This document shows positions 10,021 to 19,849 of a stretch of DNA of 64,000 nucleotides, piece by piece. A program made the position numbers and the translations under genes. Source of the DNA: Fulvivirga maritima (GTDB taxonomy: Bacteria > Bacteroidota > Bacteroidia > Cytophagales > Cyclobacteriaceae); assembly GCF_021389955.1 (NCBI RefSeq), contig NZ_CP089980.1:2537001-2601000 (forward strand), in the 5' to 3' direction. The notes below the pieces were generated by a model that was given only the letters and a program-made list of their open reading frames with translations, was not told the origin of the DNA and ran no database searches. Each line of letters opens with the position of its first letter. Position 1 is the first letter of the stretch.

Positions 10021-10734
10021 TCAGGCTACTATTAGTTGATCTTGAGGAGTTCTACTTTTTATTAATTTGGCTGGTACACCACCTATAATGGAATATGGAG
10101 GGAAGGATTTAGTAACTACTGCCCCTGCAGCTATAACAGAACCATGGCCTATTTCTACCCCATCTAATATTGTCACCTTACTTCCTATCCAGCAATCTTT
10201 CTCTATATGAATACCTTTTCTTGAGACTCCCTGATCTTTAATAAGCAGATCGAGATCATCATAATTATGATTTTCCGGGTGACAGCTGAAATATTGACCT
10301 ATTATGCAGTTGTTTTCTATGCTAAGACCTCCTGCACCGCCCAGGTAAGCATATTCACCAATTCCTACATTATCGCAAATAGAAATGTGGCTGCCGGGGT
10401 CTTGTAATGTAGTAGATACTACTACTCTGCTAAAAGCCCCTATACTTACGTTGTTGCCTATTCTTAGACCTCTTTTTGATAATCCGTTTAGCTCAACTCT
10501 ATCGCCTAACTTCATGAATTTGCCAAAGTCTATTTTGCTGGAAAATTTGAAACTCACGCCTTTTCCTAGCATGGCACCTTTTGGTTTCTTAAATAAAAGA
10601 AGCAGTTTAAAACCTCTTAATATTGAAAATAAAGTGTAGCTAATAAAAGATAAGAGAATCCTCATATCTACAGTAGGAGCTAATTGAAAGTTAGGGTTTC
10701 TTTTCTGAATTGCTTTTTCTACTAATCTTATCAT
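10021..10734 (-). CDS. Hexapeptide-repeat O-acetyltransferase
   Basis: 237 residues with imperfect [LIV]-G-x4 hexapeptide repeats, a left-handed beta-helix typical of the LbetaH acyltransferase superfamily (CatB/WbbJ-like). The active-site region includes HPENHNYDD and the C-terminal signature IAAGAVVTKSFPPYSIIGGVPAKLIK. It most likely transfers an acetyl group from acetyl-CoA to a sugar of the polysaccharide. The start overlaps the stop of the upstream kinase-fusion gene. Confidence 0.88.
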   Translation of the reverse strand: MIRLVEKAIQKRNPNFQLAPTVDMRILLSFISYTLFSILRGFKLLLLFKKPKGAMLGKGVSFKFSSKIDFGKFMKLGDRVELNGLSKRGLRIGNNVSIGAFSRVVVSTTLQDPGSHISICDNVGIGEYAYLGGAGGLSIENNCIIGQYFSCHPENHNYDDLDLLIKDQGVSRKGIHIEKDCWIGSKVTILDGVEIGHGSVIAAGAVVTKSFPPYSIIGGVPAKLIKSRTPQDQLIVA

Positions 10735-13199
10735 TACAACTTAGTTTTAATAGTGTTCATAATACCACTTAGAGTGGCTTCCAGCTGAATGTTTTCCATA
10801 GGGAGGAATTTTGCTCTGCTATATTTACTTGAGAACTGATCGAACAGGCTTAAGTACTTGTTAGTCAATTCTTCAATTACAGGCTTTGATAATTCTTTCT
10901 TTCTGTTAGTTATTGTTTCAGCATCTGCGTATAGAAAGAAATTATAATCTGGTTTGGCAACAAAGGCGTAGAGAGATTTTACAAAAGACTCTGATAAATG
11001 AATGTTAGATCTTTTGCCGTCATTAATAAAGTCATAATAATAACGATCATATAAAACTATATATCCTCTACGTAAGTATTTGAAGTATACTATCCACTGA
11101 CCGAAAACGTAATCCATGTAATAATATAGGAACCTCAGAGCCGATGAAATTCTACTTTTATTCTCTCCTTGTCTAGGCAGTGTTGATACAGCTCTTGCTT
11201 CTGCCTGTGCTTTTCCATATCTCCAGGCACTGAGAATAGGTAAAATAGAAGGTCTATGTCTAAGCACTATTACATTTTTCCTGTATACCTTCTCTAAGTC
11301 ATGCTTTACATGGCTTATTACTGTAGACTTACCTGCGCCATCTACTCCGCTAAAAGTGATGATAATACCAGAGTTGTTAAAGAGTTGCCTGAAACTATCC
11401 AGCAGGTAATTAATATTATTGTTCCATTTTTTTAGACCTCTGTTAAAAGGCTGATCAGCTAGATGCTTTGTCAGCTTTGCATTATTGTCTTCAGAATATT
11501 TCCCCAGCTTATTAAAGTCAGTCTGTTCTATTTGTAATTTGTCAAATAAGCTCTTCATGATCTGGCTTTTAAAACCAATTTTTAGTTGGTTATAATACTT
11601 GATGTATTTTTCAGGAATATCTGTTTTGTTAAGGATGTAAAATGAATAAACATACAAGAAACCATCTGTTAAATGAGGTAATTTAATGCCTGATGAGCTT
11701 CTCTGCGCATTGTTTAAAACCATCTTTGAATCTGCCATCAATAGGCTGGTTCTTTTGAGATCATAAATAAGATCTATTGAGAAAAACCCTCCATTTTTGG
11801 TGAAGCAATCAAGAGAAGTCATAAATGATTTCTTTCGGATTCTTAACTTTTCAATAGCAGGATGCTCTTTTACATATTTAATAATTTCTTGTGCTGACGT
11901 CTTTTCAATACATACATCCAGATCAGATTGCAAGCTAAGTTGATATGGATTTTCGTTAATGGATTTTAATAAAGCATGATCAGTAGCGTGAATTCTGTCA
12001 AGAGTATCAGAAACCAATAGTTCTCTCATATTTCCACTGCTAATAGAAATTTCTGTAAGGGCATCATTCCAGACTTTTATGAGCCAGTTAATCTGAACAT
12101 GCCAGTTTTTTTGTTCTTCATAAATCAATAAAGAGTGAGTTACATGCTGGAGCAGGTATAGTTCTATGTAATTATAAAGCGTTTCTTTATTCTCAATATT
12201 TAAGAATTCCGCTATCTTTTTACAGATATCAAAACCATTGAAATTGTGCCTTACTAATACCTCTTCCTGAAAGTGGAAGTGGATAAGATCATAGTATAAA
12301 GGGGCTTCTGTTTTACTAAATTCCAGGTCATATAAGTAAAACTGGTCATTTCTAATATAACTGTTCCAAGGAGTAAAATCTCCATGTGAGTAGGTGAAAC
12401 TGGTTTCTACAGACTCATTAAGCTGATTAAAACGATCTGCTAACTTCTGTTTTATCCCCATAGGGATTTTATTATTATCTAATTCTTTAAGCTTTTCTAT
12501 GTCCTTTGCTAAATCATGATAATAATTAGATGAACCTAAAGTCATAACTTGATGACTACCCTCAATTAGTTTGTTATGGTAATTGATAAGGTTAGGGCCA
12601 TATGCTTTTATTTTAGTGGAGTCCTCTGTTTTAATCGATCCAATGGTGATTTTGGAAGGGTTAGAGTAATCTATGATATCAGGTGTAATGATGCCTGCAA
12701 ATTTGTTTTCCCAAGTGAGTAAGCCTTTATATTCTTTAGCCAAACAGACTAAAGAAGAGCCAGTGAGAGCTACTTTACTAAATACAGCCTTTTCCGTCTC
12801 TAAATGAAAACAAACCGCTTTCCTATATTTTCCCGGGGTTCCAGTAAATACGGTGAATTGGTTAAATTTTAATATTTTCCAATTCATGATATCATTAACA
12901 TGTACCTGTAGCTTGGTTTGCTTAAAGCACCATGATTGTAATTTTATCAGAAATATAAATTTGACCAATATGGTAAATAGTCTTGCCTTAAAGTTATTGA
13001 CGCTATAGAATTCCAAAAAGGAAGGACTTTCTGCGCTTGAAGGCCAAATCCATCTTAATGAGCCATCAGGATTGTAAAATGTATAAAATGACTCTTCCTG
13101 AAAGTTAGTTTTGGTGCTTTGCGTTATTCTGATGTTGAAGGCAGCGAATACTTGCTCAACAATATAATAGTCTTCGGTATGTAGTTGTTGGTTTTTCAT
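10734..13199 (-). CDS. Three-part protein: APH-like kinase, nucleotidyltransferase-like and thymidylate kinase-like domains
   Basis: 821 residues. Residues about 100-380 resemble aminoglycoside/choline phosphotransferases, with the catalytic-loop motif HGDFTPWNS (272-280) and a metal-binding Asp in YLYDLEFS. Residues about 400-540 contain SDLDVCI (425-431) and FSIDLI (473-478), acidic pairs suggestive of a nucleotidyltransferase fold. Residues 610-821 are thymidylate-kinase-like with P loop SGVDGAGKST and DRYYYDF. It is embedded in the exopolysaccharide operon between polymerase and acetyltransferase genes. Phosphorylation of a sugar or lipid carrier is possible, but no substrate can be assigned. 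Domain borders are approximate. Confidence 0.75.
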   Translation of the reverse strand: MKNQQLHTEDYYIVEQVFAAFNIRITQSTKTNFQEESFYTFYNPDGSLRWIWPSSAESPSFLEFYSVNNFKARLFTILVKFIFLIKLQSWCFKQTKLQVHVNDIMNWKILKFNQFTVFTGTPGKYRKAVCFHLETEKAVFSKVALTGSSLVCLAKEYKGLLTWENKFAGIITPDIIDYSNPSKITIGSIKTEDSTKIKAYGPNLINYHNKLIEGSHQVMTLGSSNYYHDLAKDIEKLKELDNNKIPMGIKQKLADRFNQLNESVETSFTYSHGDFTPWNSYIRNDQFYLYDLEFSKTEAPLYYDLIHFHFQEEVLVRHNFNGFDICKKIAEFLNIENKETLYNYIELYLLQHVTHSLLIYEEQKNWHVQINWLIKVWNDALTEISISSGNMRELLVSDTLDRIHATDHALLKSINENPYQLSLQSDLDVCIEKTSAQEIIKYVKEHPAIEKLRIRKKSFMTSLDCFTKNGGFFSIDLIYDLKRTSLLMADSKMVLNNAQRSSSGIKLPHLTDGFLYVYSFYILNKTDIPEKYIKYYNQLKIGFKSQIMKSLFDKLQIEQTDFNKLGKYSEDNNAKLTKHLADQPFNRGLKKWNNNINYLLDSFRQLFNNSGIIITFSGVDGAGKSTVISHVKHDLEKVYRKNVIVLRHRPSILPILSAWRYGKAQAEARAVSTLPRQGENKSRISSALRFLYYYMDYVFGQWIVYFKYLRRGYIVLYDRYYYDFINDGKRSNIHLSESFVKSLYAFVAKPDYNFFLYADAETITNRKKELSKPVIEELTNKYLSLFDQFSSKYSRAKFLPMENIQLEATLSGIMNTIKTKL

Positions 13200-13316
13200 G
13201 TCAATGGAAATACTAACAAGGTGCCATCCTAATTAATGTTTTTAAATGTCTGTATTTCAGTTAATTAAGATTTTTTAATTGAGGTTTTGCTTCCTTTGAA
13301 TGGAGTTGATTCCTAT

Positions 13317-14600
13317 TTATGGAAAGGAAAGATCTGGTCTGGTTCTTTTTAGGAACAGTTTTTCAGAACGTGTGAGTATGGGATGGTACTTAAAGGAGAT
13401 ACCAAAAATAAGAAGTTGGTAAAAAAGAATGCCGTAGTTGGTTTCACCAAAAATGCCAAATTCTGTAAATGAATTTATAAGGATAGGAATTAGTATTCCT
13501 AAGAGCATCAACTTTTTTTCTTTGTCTTCAAAATTTAGAAAACCTCTGATAGTGGCGATCATTTGTAGCAGAACCAGGCCAAAGCCAACAAAGCCAAGGT
13601 TCATAAGTACTTGTATGAAGGTATTGTGGGTCATCTGACCTGCGTAGGTGTGCACGCCTTTGAAATAGTCTTTATAGGCAATACGCATAAATCCAAACCC
13701 GAACCAGGGTTCTCTGGGTAAGCCTTCATTTAATAGAGCTGTCCAGAATGGGAGCCTTCCGGTCATGCTAAGTACTTCTTCTACATCACCTTGCTTAATA
13801 AAAATGGTCTGCACTATAACGGGAATAGAAAATACGGCTCCTACATTAATAGCTAGTTTAAGTTTGATGTTATCTGACTGTCTAATGTGGAAGAAAACAA
13901 CCAATAAAAAGCCAATCATAGATGACCTAGATCCTGTGAGTATCAAAGCATAGAGTACTAAAAGAATTTTTATAATGGTCCATACTTTTCTGTGATTTCG
14001 GTACAGATTAAATATATAGCAGCATATGCTCACCACACAGAGCATTCCCAGTTCATTGGGGTTCATCATATAACCACCCAACCTGGCTTCTTCGCCTCCA
14101 TGAGTCATCCTATAAAATTCATCTGGAGCTATCATTAGCCCTATGATGAAAATAAGAATGATAAGGAAGGAGGCATTGGCTAAAATATGATAGAATTTGA
14201 CATTGGCTTTAGGGAAGAAAACCTCTAAAACTTCAAAGCTCTTCATGTAGTAATAGCAAAAAACAAAGCTTTCCAAGTCCATAAACCACTGCAGCGAACT
14301 ATGGCTGGGTTTTGTAGACCACATGAAGGATATGAATCCTAAAAGCAAATAACCTCCATAAAGTAGGGGCGAGAAAACATTATTCCATTTAAATGAATCA
14401 ACACCTCCTTTTTTAAGGATATGCTTAAAAACATAATATGCCGCTATAGTCATAGCTATGCGGCTAAAAACTTTAAATACCCTGGTGATAGCCACATTCT
14501 CACTCCAGGTGAAGAATCCGGCTATCTTTACTGCCATAATTATGGTCAGTATCAGATATATTTGTTTTGAAAACTTCTCTATGTCAAGCTGCTTCTGCAT
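13317..14600 (-). CDS. O-antigen ligase/polymerase (Wzy/WaaL-like) membrane protein
   Basis: 427 residues, about ten to twelve hydrophobic segments and a large periplasmic loop. TGSRSSMIGF and GQMTHNTFIQVLMNLG resemble the conserved Arg/His region of the Wzy_C family. In a locus with a flippase and a co-polymerase it is most likely the polymerase that joins lipid-linked repeat units in the periplasm. It overlaps the upstream glycosyltransferase by 17 bases. Confidence 0.82.
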   Translation of the reverse strand: MQKQLDIEKFSKQIYLILTIIMAVKIAGFFTWSENVAITRVFKVFSRIAMTIAAYYVFKHILKKGGVDSFKWNNVFSPLLYGGYLLLGFISFMWSTKPSHSSLQWFMDLESFVFCYYYMKSFEVLEVFFPKANVKFYHILANASFLIILIFIIGLMIAPDEFYRMTHGGEEARLGGYMMNPNELGMLCVVSICCYIFNLYRNHRKVWTIIKILLVLYALILTGSRSSMIGFLLVVFFHIRQSDNIKLKLAINVGAVFSIPVIVQTIFIKQGDVEEVLSMTGRLPFWTALLNEGLPREPWFGFGFMRIAYKDYFKGVHTYAGQMTHNTFIQVLMNLGFVGFGLVLLQMIATIRGFLNFEDKEKKLMLLGILIPILINSFTEFGIFGETNYGILFYQLLIFGISFKYHPILTRSEKLFLKRTRPDLSFP

Positions 14601-15717
14601 TATCAGCGGTATACATTTTAGCGTAGCCGTTTAAAAGTGTAAACCAGTTAAAGGTTTCTGTTACCATTTTTCTGGCATTAGCTTTTACCTCATCTTTTTT
14701 GGTAGATAGTTCCTGCTTCAGGATATTGAGTCCTTCGTACAGTTCAATTCCTTTAGTCTGCTCCATTACAAAACCACAGTTGTAGTTTCTTACGGCATCA
14801 CCTAAATTGGTAGCTTCTGTAATTAAAGTAGGTATGCCTAAGGAAGCGGCTTCTAATACAGCGGTGGGTAATCCTTCATTTCTGGACGGGTGCGCAAAAA
14901 CATCTAATTGGCTTAGTAAATTAAATTTCTCCTCTCCGTATTTACTGCCATGGAAAATAACCTTACCATTGCCGAAAGGTGCGATTTCCTTTTTTAGTGA
15001 TTGAAGATCTTGCCCATCACCAATAAGCCATAATTCAGCATTTGGGTTTTCGTTAGAGAATTTCAAGAAGCCTTCCGTTAAGGCATCGAGCCCTTTAGTG
15101 TAGGCGTCCATACGACCACAAAAGCCTATTATAAACTTATCTGGTTGAGGCTCTCTTTTATATACCTCTTCAATAAGATTGAAACCATAAGGAATAAGAC
15201 AAGTGTTAGCATTTTTGAATAGCTTTTTGGTGCCAATCACTTCACTTTTGCCTAAGCAGTGTACATATTGAGCATTTTGAGCCAAGTTCTTTTCGAAGAT
15301 TTTCAAATAGATCTTTTTCAGATAGAAGCTTCTTCTCAGTGCTATTTCATTATAACTACCATGTGGAGTAAAAACATAAGGGATAGTGTTTTTTACTAAG
15401 CTTTTGGCTAATGTGAAAAACGTAGGGATAAAGCCACCGTGTAAGTGCACTATAATATTATTTTTTGAATGCTCAGATACGAGTGCTTCTACCAGATTAC
15501 TATCTACCTTATAAAGGTTTCTATACGCCTGAAAAAGGCGGAGGCTGTACTCTCGGCTTGGTGTTTCACTATGAAGATCACGCGTAATACCCCAAACCTC
15601 TACGTCCCATCCGGCTAAAACTTGGTGTGTAGCCAATTCATGCACTACTTTATTAACCCCGTTCATCCTGGCCGGATTGGCTTTTCCTAATACGATGTGA
15701 ATTACTTTAGTGTCCAA
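14584..15717 (-). CDS. Glycosyltransferase family 4
   Basis: 377 residues, GT-B fold. The N-terminus has the Gly/Asn acceptor-side segment (MNGVNKVVHELA). The donor half has FHGSKYGEEKFNLL and the GT4 motif HPSRNEGLPTAVLEAASLGIP. Likely adds one residue of the repeat unit. It overlaps both neighbours by about 16 bases, consistent with one compact operon from 20338 leftwards. Confidence 0.9.
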   Translation of the reverse strand: MDTKVIHIVLGKANPARMNGVNKVVHELATHQVLAGWDVEVWGITRDLHSETPSREYSLRLFQAYRNLYKVDSNLVEALVSEHSKNNIIVHLHGGFIPTFFTLAKSLVKNTIPYVFTPHGSYNEIALRRSFYLKKIYLKIFEKNLAQNAQYVHCLGKSEVIGTKKLFKNANTCLIPYGFNLIEEVYKREPQPDKFIIGFCGRMDAYTKGLDALTEGFLKFSNENPNAELWLIGDGQDLQSLKKEIAPFGNGKVIFHGSKYGEEKFNLLSQLDVFAHPSRNEGLPTAVLEAASLGIPTLITEATNLGDAVRNYNCGFVMEQTKGIELYEGLNILKQELSTKKDEVKANARKMVTETFNWFTLLNGYAKMYTADNAEAA

Positions 15718-16946
15718 CTTAATTGCTTTGTTTTAGTGATAATAATGGTCCAATACAGGTTAATGAGTACCTGGCTGAGGAGCCAGCCCATCACCACACC
15801 TACAGCATTCCATTGCTCTATTAGCCACTGGGCACAAAGAACGGAAGCTGTCATACTGATTGCATATCCTATAAAGTAATGTCTTGAATCTCCTAATACC
15901 CTTATGAATAGTTTAACAGGAAAAGAAGATAGAATAATGATATATAAGAGGCAGCACCACCTGAGTAAGGAGGCATAAGCCACATATTCTGTGTTAATGA
16001 ATGAAAGGATCTGGCTAGAAAATATGGCTGCCAGAATAAGTATAGGCGCTGTTAGGAGTCCTATTTTTCTAATCATTCTGAATGTGAACTGTAAGGCCTC
16101 ATCAACGCTATTAGATATTAGCCTGCTGAGGTATGGAAGAAAATAATTTTCCAGTCCTTGAATGGCCACATTGAAAATACCCATGGTGGTTTGAGCTAAG
16201 CGTAGTACACCAAGTACTGCATTACCGGCAATAACGGCTGAGGCAGCAAGCAAATAGTTAGCAGCTCCCCATTGTATTAAAGCGGTAGGTACTAGCCAGC
16301 GAGCACTGATCCAATGTTCTTTTACATATTTTATCAATTCAGCACGATGTTGGAACGTGCGCCTTTCCGAAATAAGTGATAATACGATAGCAGGTAGGGT
16401 GGTGCCTCCAATGGTTAAAAATAACTGTATTAGAGTAGGAGATATACTCTGTACCCAAAATAGAGAAAGCACAATGAGCTGGCCTAATGAAGAAATAAGG
16501 TCACTGAGTAAGGCGATTTTTAATTTTCCTTTAGCTATTAAATATCTTCTTAAATGTTCTTGGGCAAGCTGCATAGAAGCAAAGAATGCAAAAGCGTAGC
16601 TTAGCTCTCTTTGAAACATGCCTGAAATAGTGTTGAATGCTATAAAACCAAAGGCTAGTAGCAAAATGAAAACCAATTGCATAAAGTGAACCGAGGCAGA
16701 ATATTGCTTGATTTCTTCTGCATTCTTTTTACCTAGGAATACTTGCATAGGCTGACTTAATACTGCAATTTGTAAAGCTAAAACCAGCATTACAGCTATT
16801 TGCCAAGCACTGAAGGCTCCAAAAATACTTACCCCACAAAGCGCCACCATTATGATATTAGTTAAAAAAGTGGTACCGCTCACGGCCACCTGATTTGTAA
16901 CTACTATCAGCTTATCGTTATTCAATATTTTAAGGATCAAACTCAT
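15702..16946 (-). CDS. Wzx-like polysaccharide flippase
   Basis: 414 residues with about twelve hydrophobic segments evenly spread, as in the MOP/PST exporter superfamily. Expected role is flipping the undecaprenyl-linked repeat unit across the inner membrane before polymerization. Its neighbours, co-polymerase upstream and glycosyltransferase and polymerase downstream, define a Wzx/Wzy-type pathway. It overlaps the upstream gene by four bases (ATGA). Confidence 0.82.
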   Translation of the reverse strand: MSLILKILNNDKLIVVTNQVAVSGTTFLTNIIMVALCGVSIFGAFSAWQIAVMLVLALQIAVLSQPMQVFLGKKNAEEIKQYSASVHFMQLVFILLLAFGFIAFNTISGMFQRELSYAFAFFASMQLAQEHLRRYLIAKGKLKIALLSDLISSLGQLIVLSLFWVQSISPTLIQLFLTIGGTTLPAIVLSLISERRTFQHRAELIKYVKEHWISARWLVPTALIQWGAANYLLAASAVIAGNAVLGVLRLAQTTMGIFNVAIQGLENYFLPYLSRLISNSVDEALQFTFRMIRKIGLLTAPILILAAIFSSQILSFINTEYVAYASLLRWCCLLYIIILSSFPVKLFIRVLGDSRHYFIGYAISMTASVLCAQWLIEQWNAVGVVMGWLLSQVLINLYWTIIITKTKQLSWTLK

Positions 16947-19090
16947 GCTTGTGCTGCTTTTTTATTTTTAATCATGCGGAGCAATGGTAGATAGTACCGC
17001 TTCCCCCATCTAGATATTTTTCTGAAAATTAGTTTTATGATGCTCGGATTATAATCAGCCCTGTTAAGACCGAAAAAGGTATTAGGCAGCGAATATTCAT
17101 CGTGTATGAGGTTAAATTCATTTACTCTCTTAGCTGGTGTTACTCTGCTATCCAGCATAAATAAATTCATGTCTGCAGCAGACATTAGCATCAGTGAGTA
17201 ATTATCCTCATCTAATGACACATTGTCTATGATTTTGATTGTATTGGCGTTGAGATTTTGAAATACTAATCTTTGCTCATCTCTATCAAAGTGGGTGTCA
17301 TAAGCATCTACTTTCATTACATTGAACCCTCTCTTTTGTAATGATTTAGCTAAATGTTTTACAAAAAATGAACGGCCTTCAGGATCAGTAAAAGAGCTTA
17401 CACATACTATGTTACCTGCTCTGAAAAAGCCTTTTAACTCCAGCTTAATCCCTAATTGCTGAAACCCTTTTTCTATGTTAGATTCTTTTATGAATTTGGG
17501 GATTTCAATAGCAATAGGTATCTCTGAATTTTTCTCTATAGTGTGAGTGTCGTTCACCTTAGCCTTCATAGAATGAACCACCAAAATTGCAGCGACTCCG
17601 AAGCCTAGACCTAAGATCCCAGTCACAAACATGATAAGGGTTTTGTTAGGAGAGACGGGCTTAGATGGCACCTCGCCATAAGAAATAATGCGGTGAAAGG
17701 ATATTGAGGCAGCTCTTGCTATTTCTGCTTCAGTACGTTTTTCATGTAAGAAATTATAAATTTTCTGGTTGAGCATAAAGTTCCTTTCAAGTATGGTAAG
17801 ATCCTTTTCTCTTGTAGGAAGACCGATGAAGGCCGTTTCTGCCTTTTTTATAACTTGCTCTATCTGGTTATGCTTTATAGCCAGGTTGTTTCTGGTATTT
17901 TTAATGCTCTCTACCAGATAGTCTGAAATATCATTGATCTTTTCATTGACCAGTTTTACTTTTTCATCTTCGCTGGTGTAAATGGTTAGTAGCTCTTTTC
18001 TCTCAGCTTGTAGGTTTTTGAGGTTCTTCACCATTTCTGTAGAAAGCAAGTCGTTAAACGCCTCAAAGGTGGGAGCCAACTCCAAAAAGTTAGACTTGCC
18101 CACATTGATATAGTTATACAATGAATCAATGGCCGTTAAATTCATTTTTAAATTGGCCAGTTGTATTCTCATTTGAGAAATTTGTCTTAGGTCCGTTTCC
18201 GTCTCTTGCCTTACATTGATGATGTCATTTACATTTCTATAGGTCTCTATTTCTTCTTCAGAATCTTTTAATCTCTGGCCTATTTCGGTTAATTGTTCAT
18301 CTAAAAAGGAGACAGTAACATCAGTGGCTTTATATTTTTCTTCTTCGTAATCTTCTATATAAGCTCGGCACAAACGGTTTACCATGTCCGCCGTTTTTTG
18401 AGGAACTTCACTTTCGTAACCCACTCTTAAAATGGCTATGTCTTTATCTATGGATATAATGTCGAGACCACCAGCAACTTCTTTCACCAGCTTTTCTCTA
18501 TCTTTTACTTTAAACTGATATTGATCTACAAGTTGTAGATATGGTTTAGACTCTAGTAATGCATCATTTTTAGTGATGATAAGCTTGCTGCCTTCAAAGC
18601 GAATAGTGTCTCCAAAAACTGTCCTGATATCTTTTCCAGGCCCTAAAGAGAGTTTTATGGAGTCCTTAGAAATAATATTAAGGGAGAACATTTTCTCTCT
18701 CCATTCTTCTTTCAGGCTGTCATAATTTACTATGAATGGGCACTCGTGGTAAAGCTCGGTAGTGCTCATTTTACCTATTCGGAAGGTTTGTATATCAAAG
18801 TCAAGGCTGTCTAATGCACGGTTTATAATCCTGCTAGACTGAATAACTTCTATTTCAGCGCCAATTTTGTTTTTGTTAGTGAATATGTCAAAGTCCTTAT
18901 AAAGCATGGTGCTGGTAGGACCTTCATTATTATCGGCAAGGCGTATTTTGGCGGCACTTTCATATTTTGGGGTCGCATATTTCAGGTATCTTGAGGCAAT
19001 ATTAACCGCACCTAAAAAGCAGATTGCTATGATAGGAAGCCCTCTTAAAAGTGGCCTAAGTAGACGAAAATTTTTAGTTAGCTCTTTCAT
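16943..19090 (-). CDS. Wzz/Wzc-like polysaccharide co-polymerase with degenerate kinase domain
   Basis: 715 residues. A TM helix near residues 18-35, a long periplasmic region with coiled coils (about 255-440), the family's Pro-rich segment PSKPVSPNK just before a second TM helix near 480-500, then a cytoplasmic P-loop-like domain. This resembles GumC/Wzc chain-length regulators with a fused BY-kinase. The Walker A equivalent reads TDPEGRSFF, where active kinases have a GEGKS-type motif, so the key Lys is Arg, and no Tyr-rich tail is present apart from YY. It is probably a structural co-polymerase rather than an active tyrosine kinase. It overlaps the export-lipoprotein gene by four bases. 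Confidence 0.85.
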   Translation of the reverse strand: MKELTKNFRLLRPLLRGLPIIAICFLGAVNIASRYLKYATPKYESAAKIRLADNNEGPTSTMLYKDFDIFTNKNKIGAEIEVIQSSRIINRALDSLDFDIQTFRIGKMSTTELYHECPFIVNYDSLKEEWREKMFSLNIISKDSIKLSLGPGKDIRTVFGDTIRFEGSKLIITKNDALLESKPYLQLVDQYQFKVKDREKLVKEVAGGLDIISIDKDIAILRVGYESEVPQKTADMVNRLCRAYIEDYEEEKYKATDVTVSFLDEQLTEIGQRLKDSEEEIETYRNVNDIINVRQETETDLRQISQMRIQLANLKMNLTAIDSLYNYINVGKSNFLELAPTFEAFNDLLSTEMVKNLKNLQAERKELLTIYTSEDEKVKLVNEKINDISDYLVESIKNTRNNLAIKHNQIEQVIKKAETAFIGLPTREKDLTILERNFMLNQKIYNFLHEKRTEAEIARAASISFHRIISYGEVPSKPVSPNKTLIMFVTGILGLGFGVAAILVVHSMKAKVNDTHTIEKNSEIPIAIEIPKFIKESNIEKGFQQLGIKLELKGFFRAGNIVCVSSFTDPEGRSFFVKHLAKSLQKRGFNVMKVDAYDTHFDRDEQRLVFQNLNANTIKIIDNVSLDEDNYSLMLMSAADMNLFMLDSRVTPAKRVNEFNLIHDEYSLPNTFFGLNRADYNPSIIKLIFRKISRWGKRYYLPLLRMIKNKKAAQA

Positions 19091-19828
19091 GGTTCGAATA
19101 TGAAACTTGCGATGATGGCCAAAGTACTTACTGCAGAACCTATCGGAATTAAGGTCGTTACTTTCTTGTCGAAAGTTTTTCCTTTACGGGAAGGAGCGTA
19201 TACTACATCGCCAGGTAAGATGGCAATGTTTTTTTCATGATAATGATCAAGAGTAGTAAGATCTATGTGGGCTACATAGGTCTCTCCGTCTATTTCACGA
19301 ATTACCTGTACATCAGATTTATCGGCATAAAAATCGAAATCTCCAGCGGAGCCAAGTACATCTATAAGTCTGTTTTTGTCTCTTTCTAATCCTAGCTTGC
19401 CAGGACTGGTAAATTCACCTAGTACAGTTATTTCTTTATTAAGAACTTTAACATTGATAATAGGATCTTTAATCCAGGTGCTAAAGTTTTTGGTAAGTGT
19501 TATTTCAGCCTCTCTAACAGAAAGACCTTCAATTAAGAATTGACCTAATTTAGGTACATCAATAAACCCATTTTCATCAACCATGAGCCATTTTCCATAT
19601 ACCTCATTGGAGTTATATATTCCATAGATGGAGCCTACCCCCAGGTCATCATGTCCCCAAATACTAATGCTGATCTTATCATCTTTTTTAATAGTGTAAA
19701 TGAGGCTGTCAGATTGATAAAAAACAGGATCTATACCCTTTCTTTTTGATTGAAATAGGTTCTGGGTGCATGAACCTAAAAAAAAAGGGCATGAGTATAC
19801 AAATAAATATTTGGTAGTTGGTTTTCAT
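19087..19828 (-). CDS. Wza-like polysaccharide export lipoprotein (frameshifted in signal peptide)
   Basis: The downstream frame (19087-19584 from its first ATG) encodes the end of a Poly_export domain and an SLBB-like domain (VLGEFTSPGKL to LPGDVVYAPSRKG), ending in a TM-like tail. Reading upstream in the same frame gives a lipobox LGSC, TIKKDDKISISIWGHDD and VDENGFIDVPKLGQFL, typical of Wza/GumB outer-membrane export proteins. The start ATG at 19828 and signal MKTNYQIFICILMPF are in another frame. One extra T in a 9-T run (19778-19786) explains the break; eight T gives PFFLGSC. The role is an outer-membrane export pore partnering with the Wzz/Wzc-like protein. Confidence 0.82.
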
Positions 19829-19849
19829 AGGTTTGAGGTGTTGTTTTTT

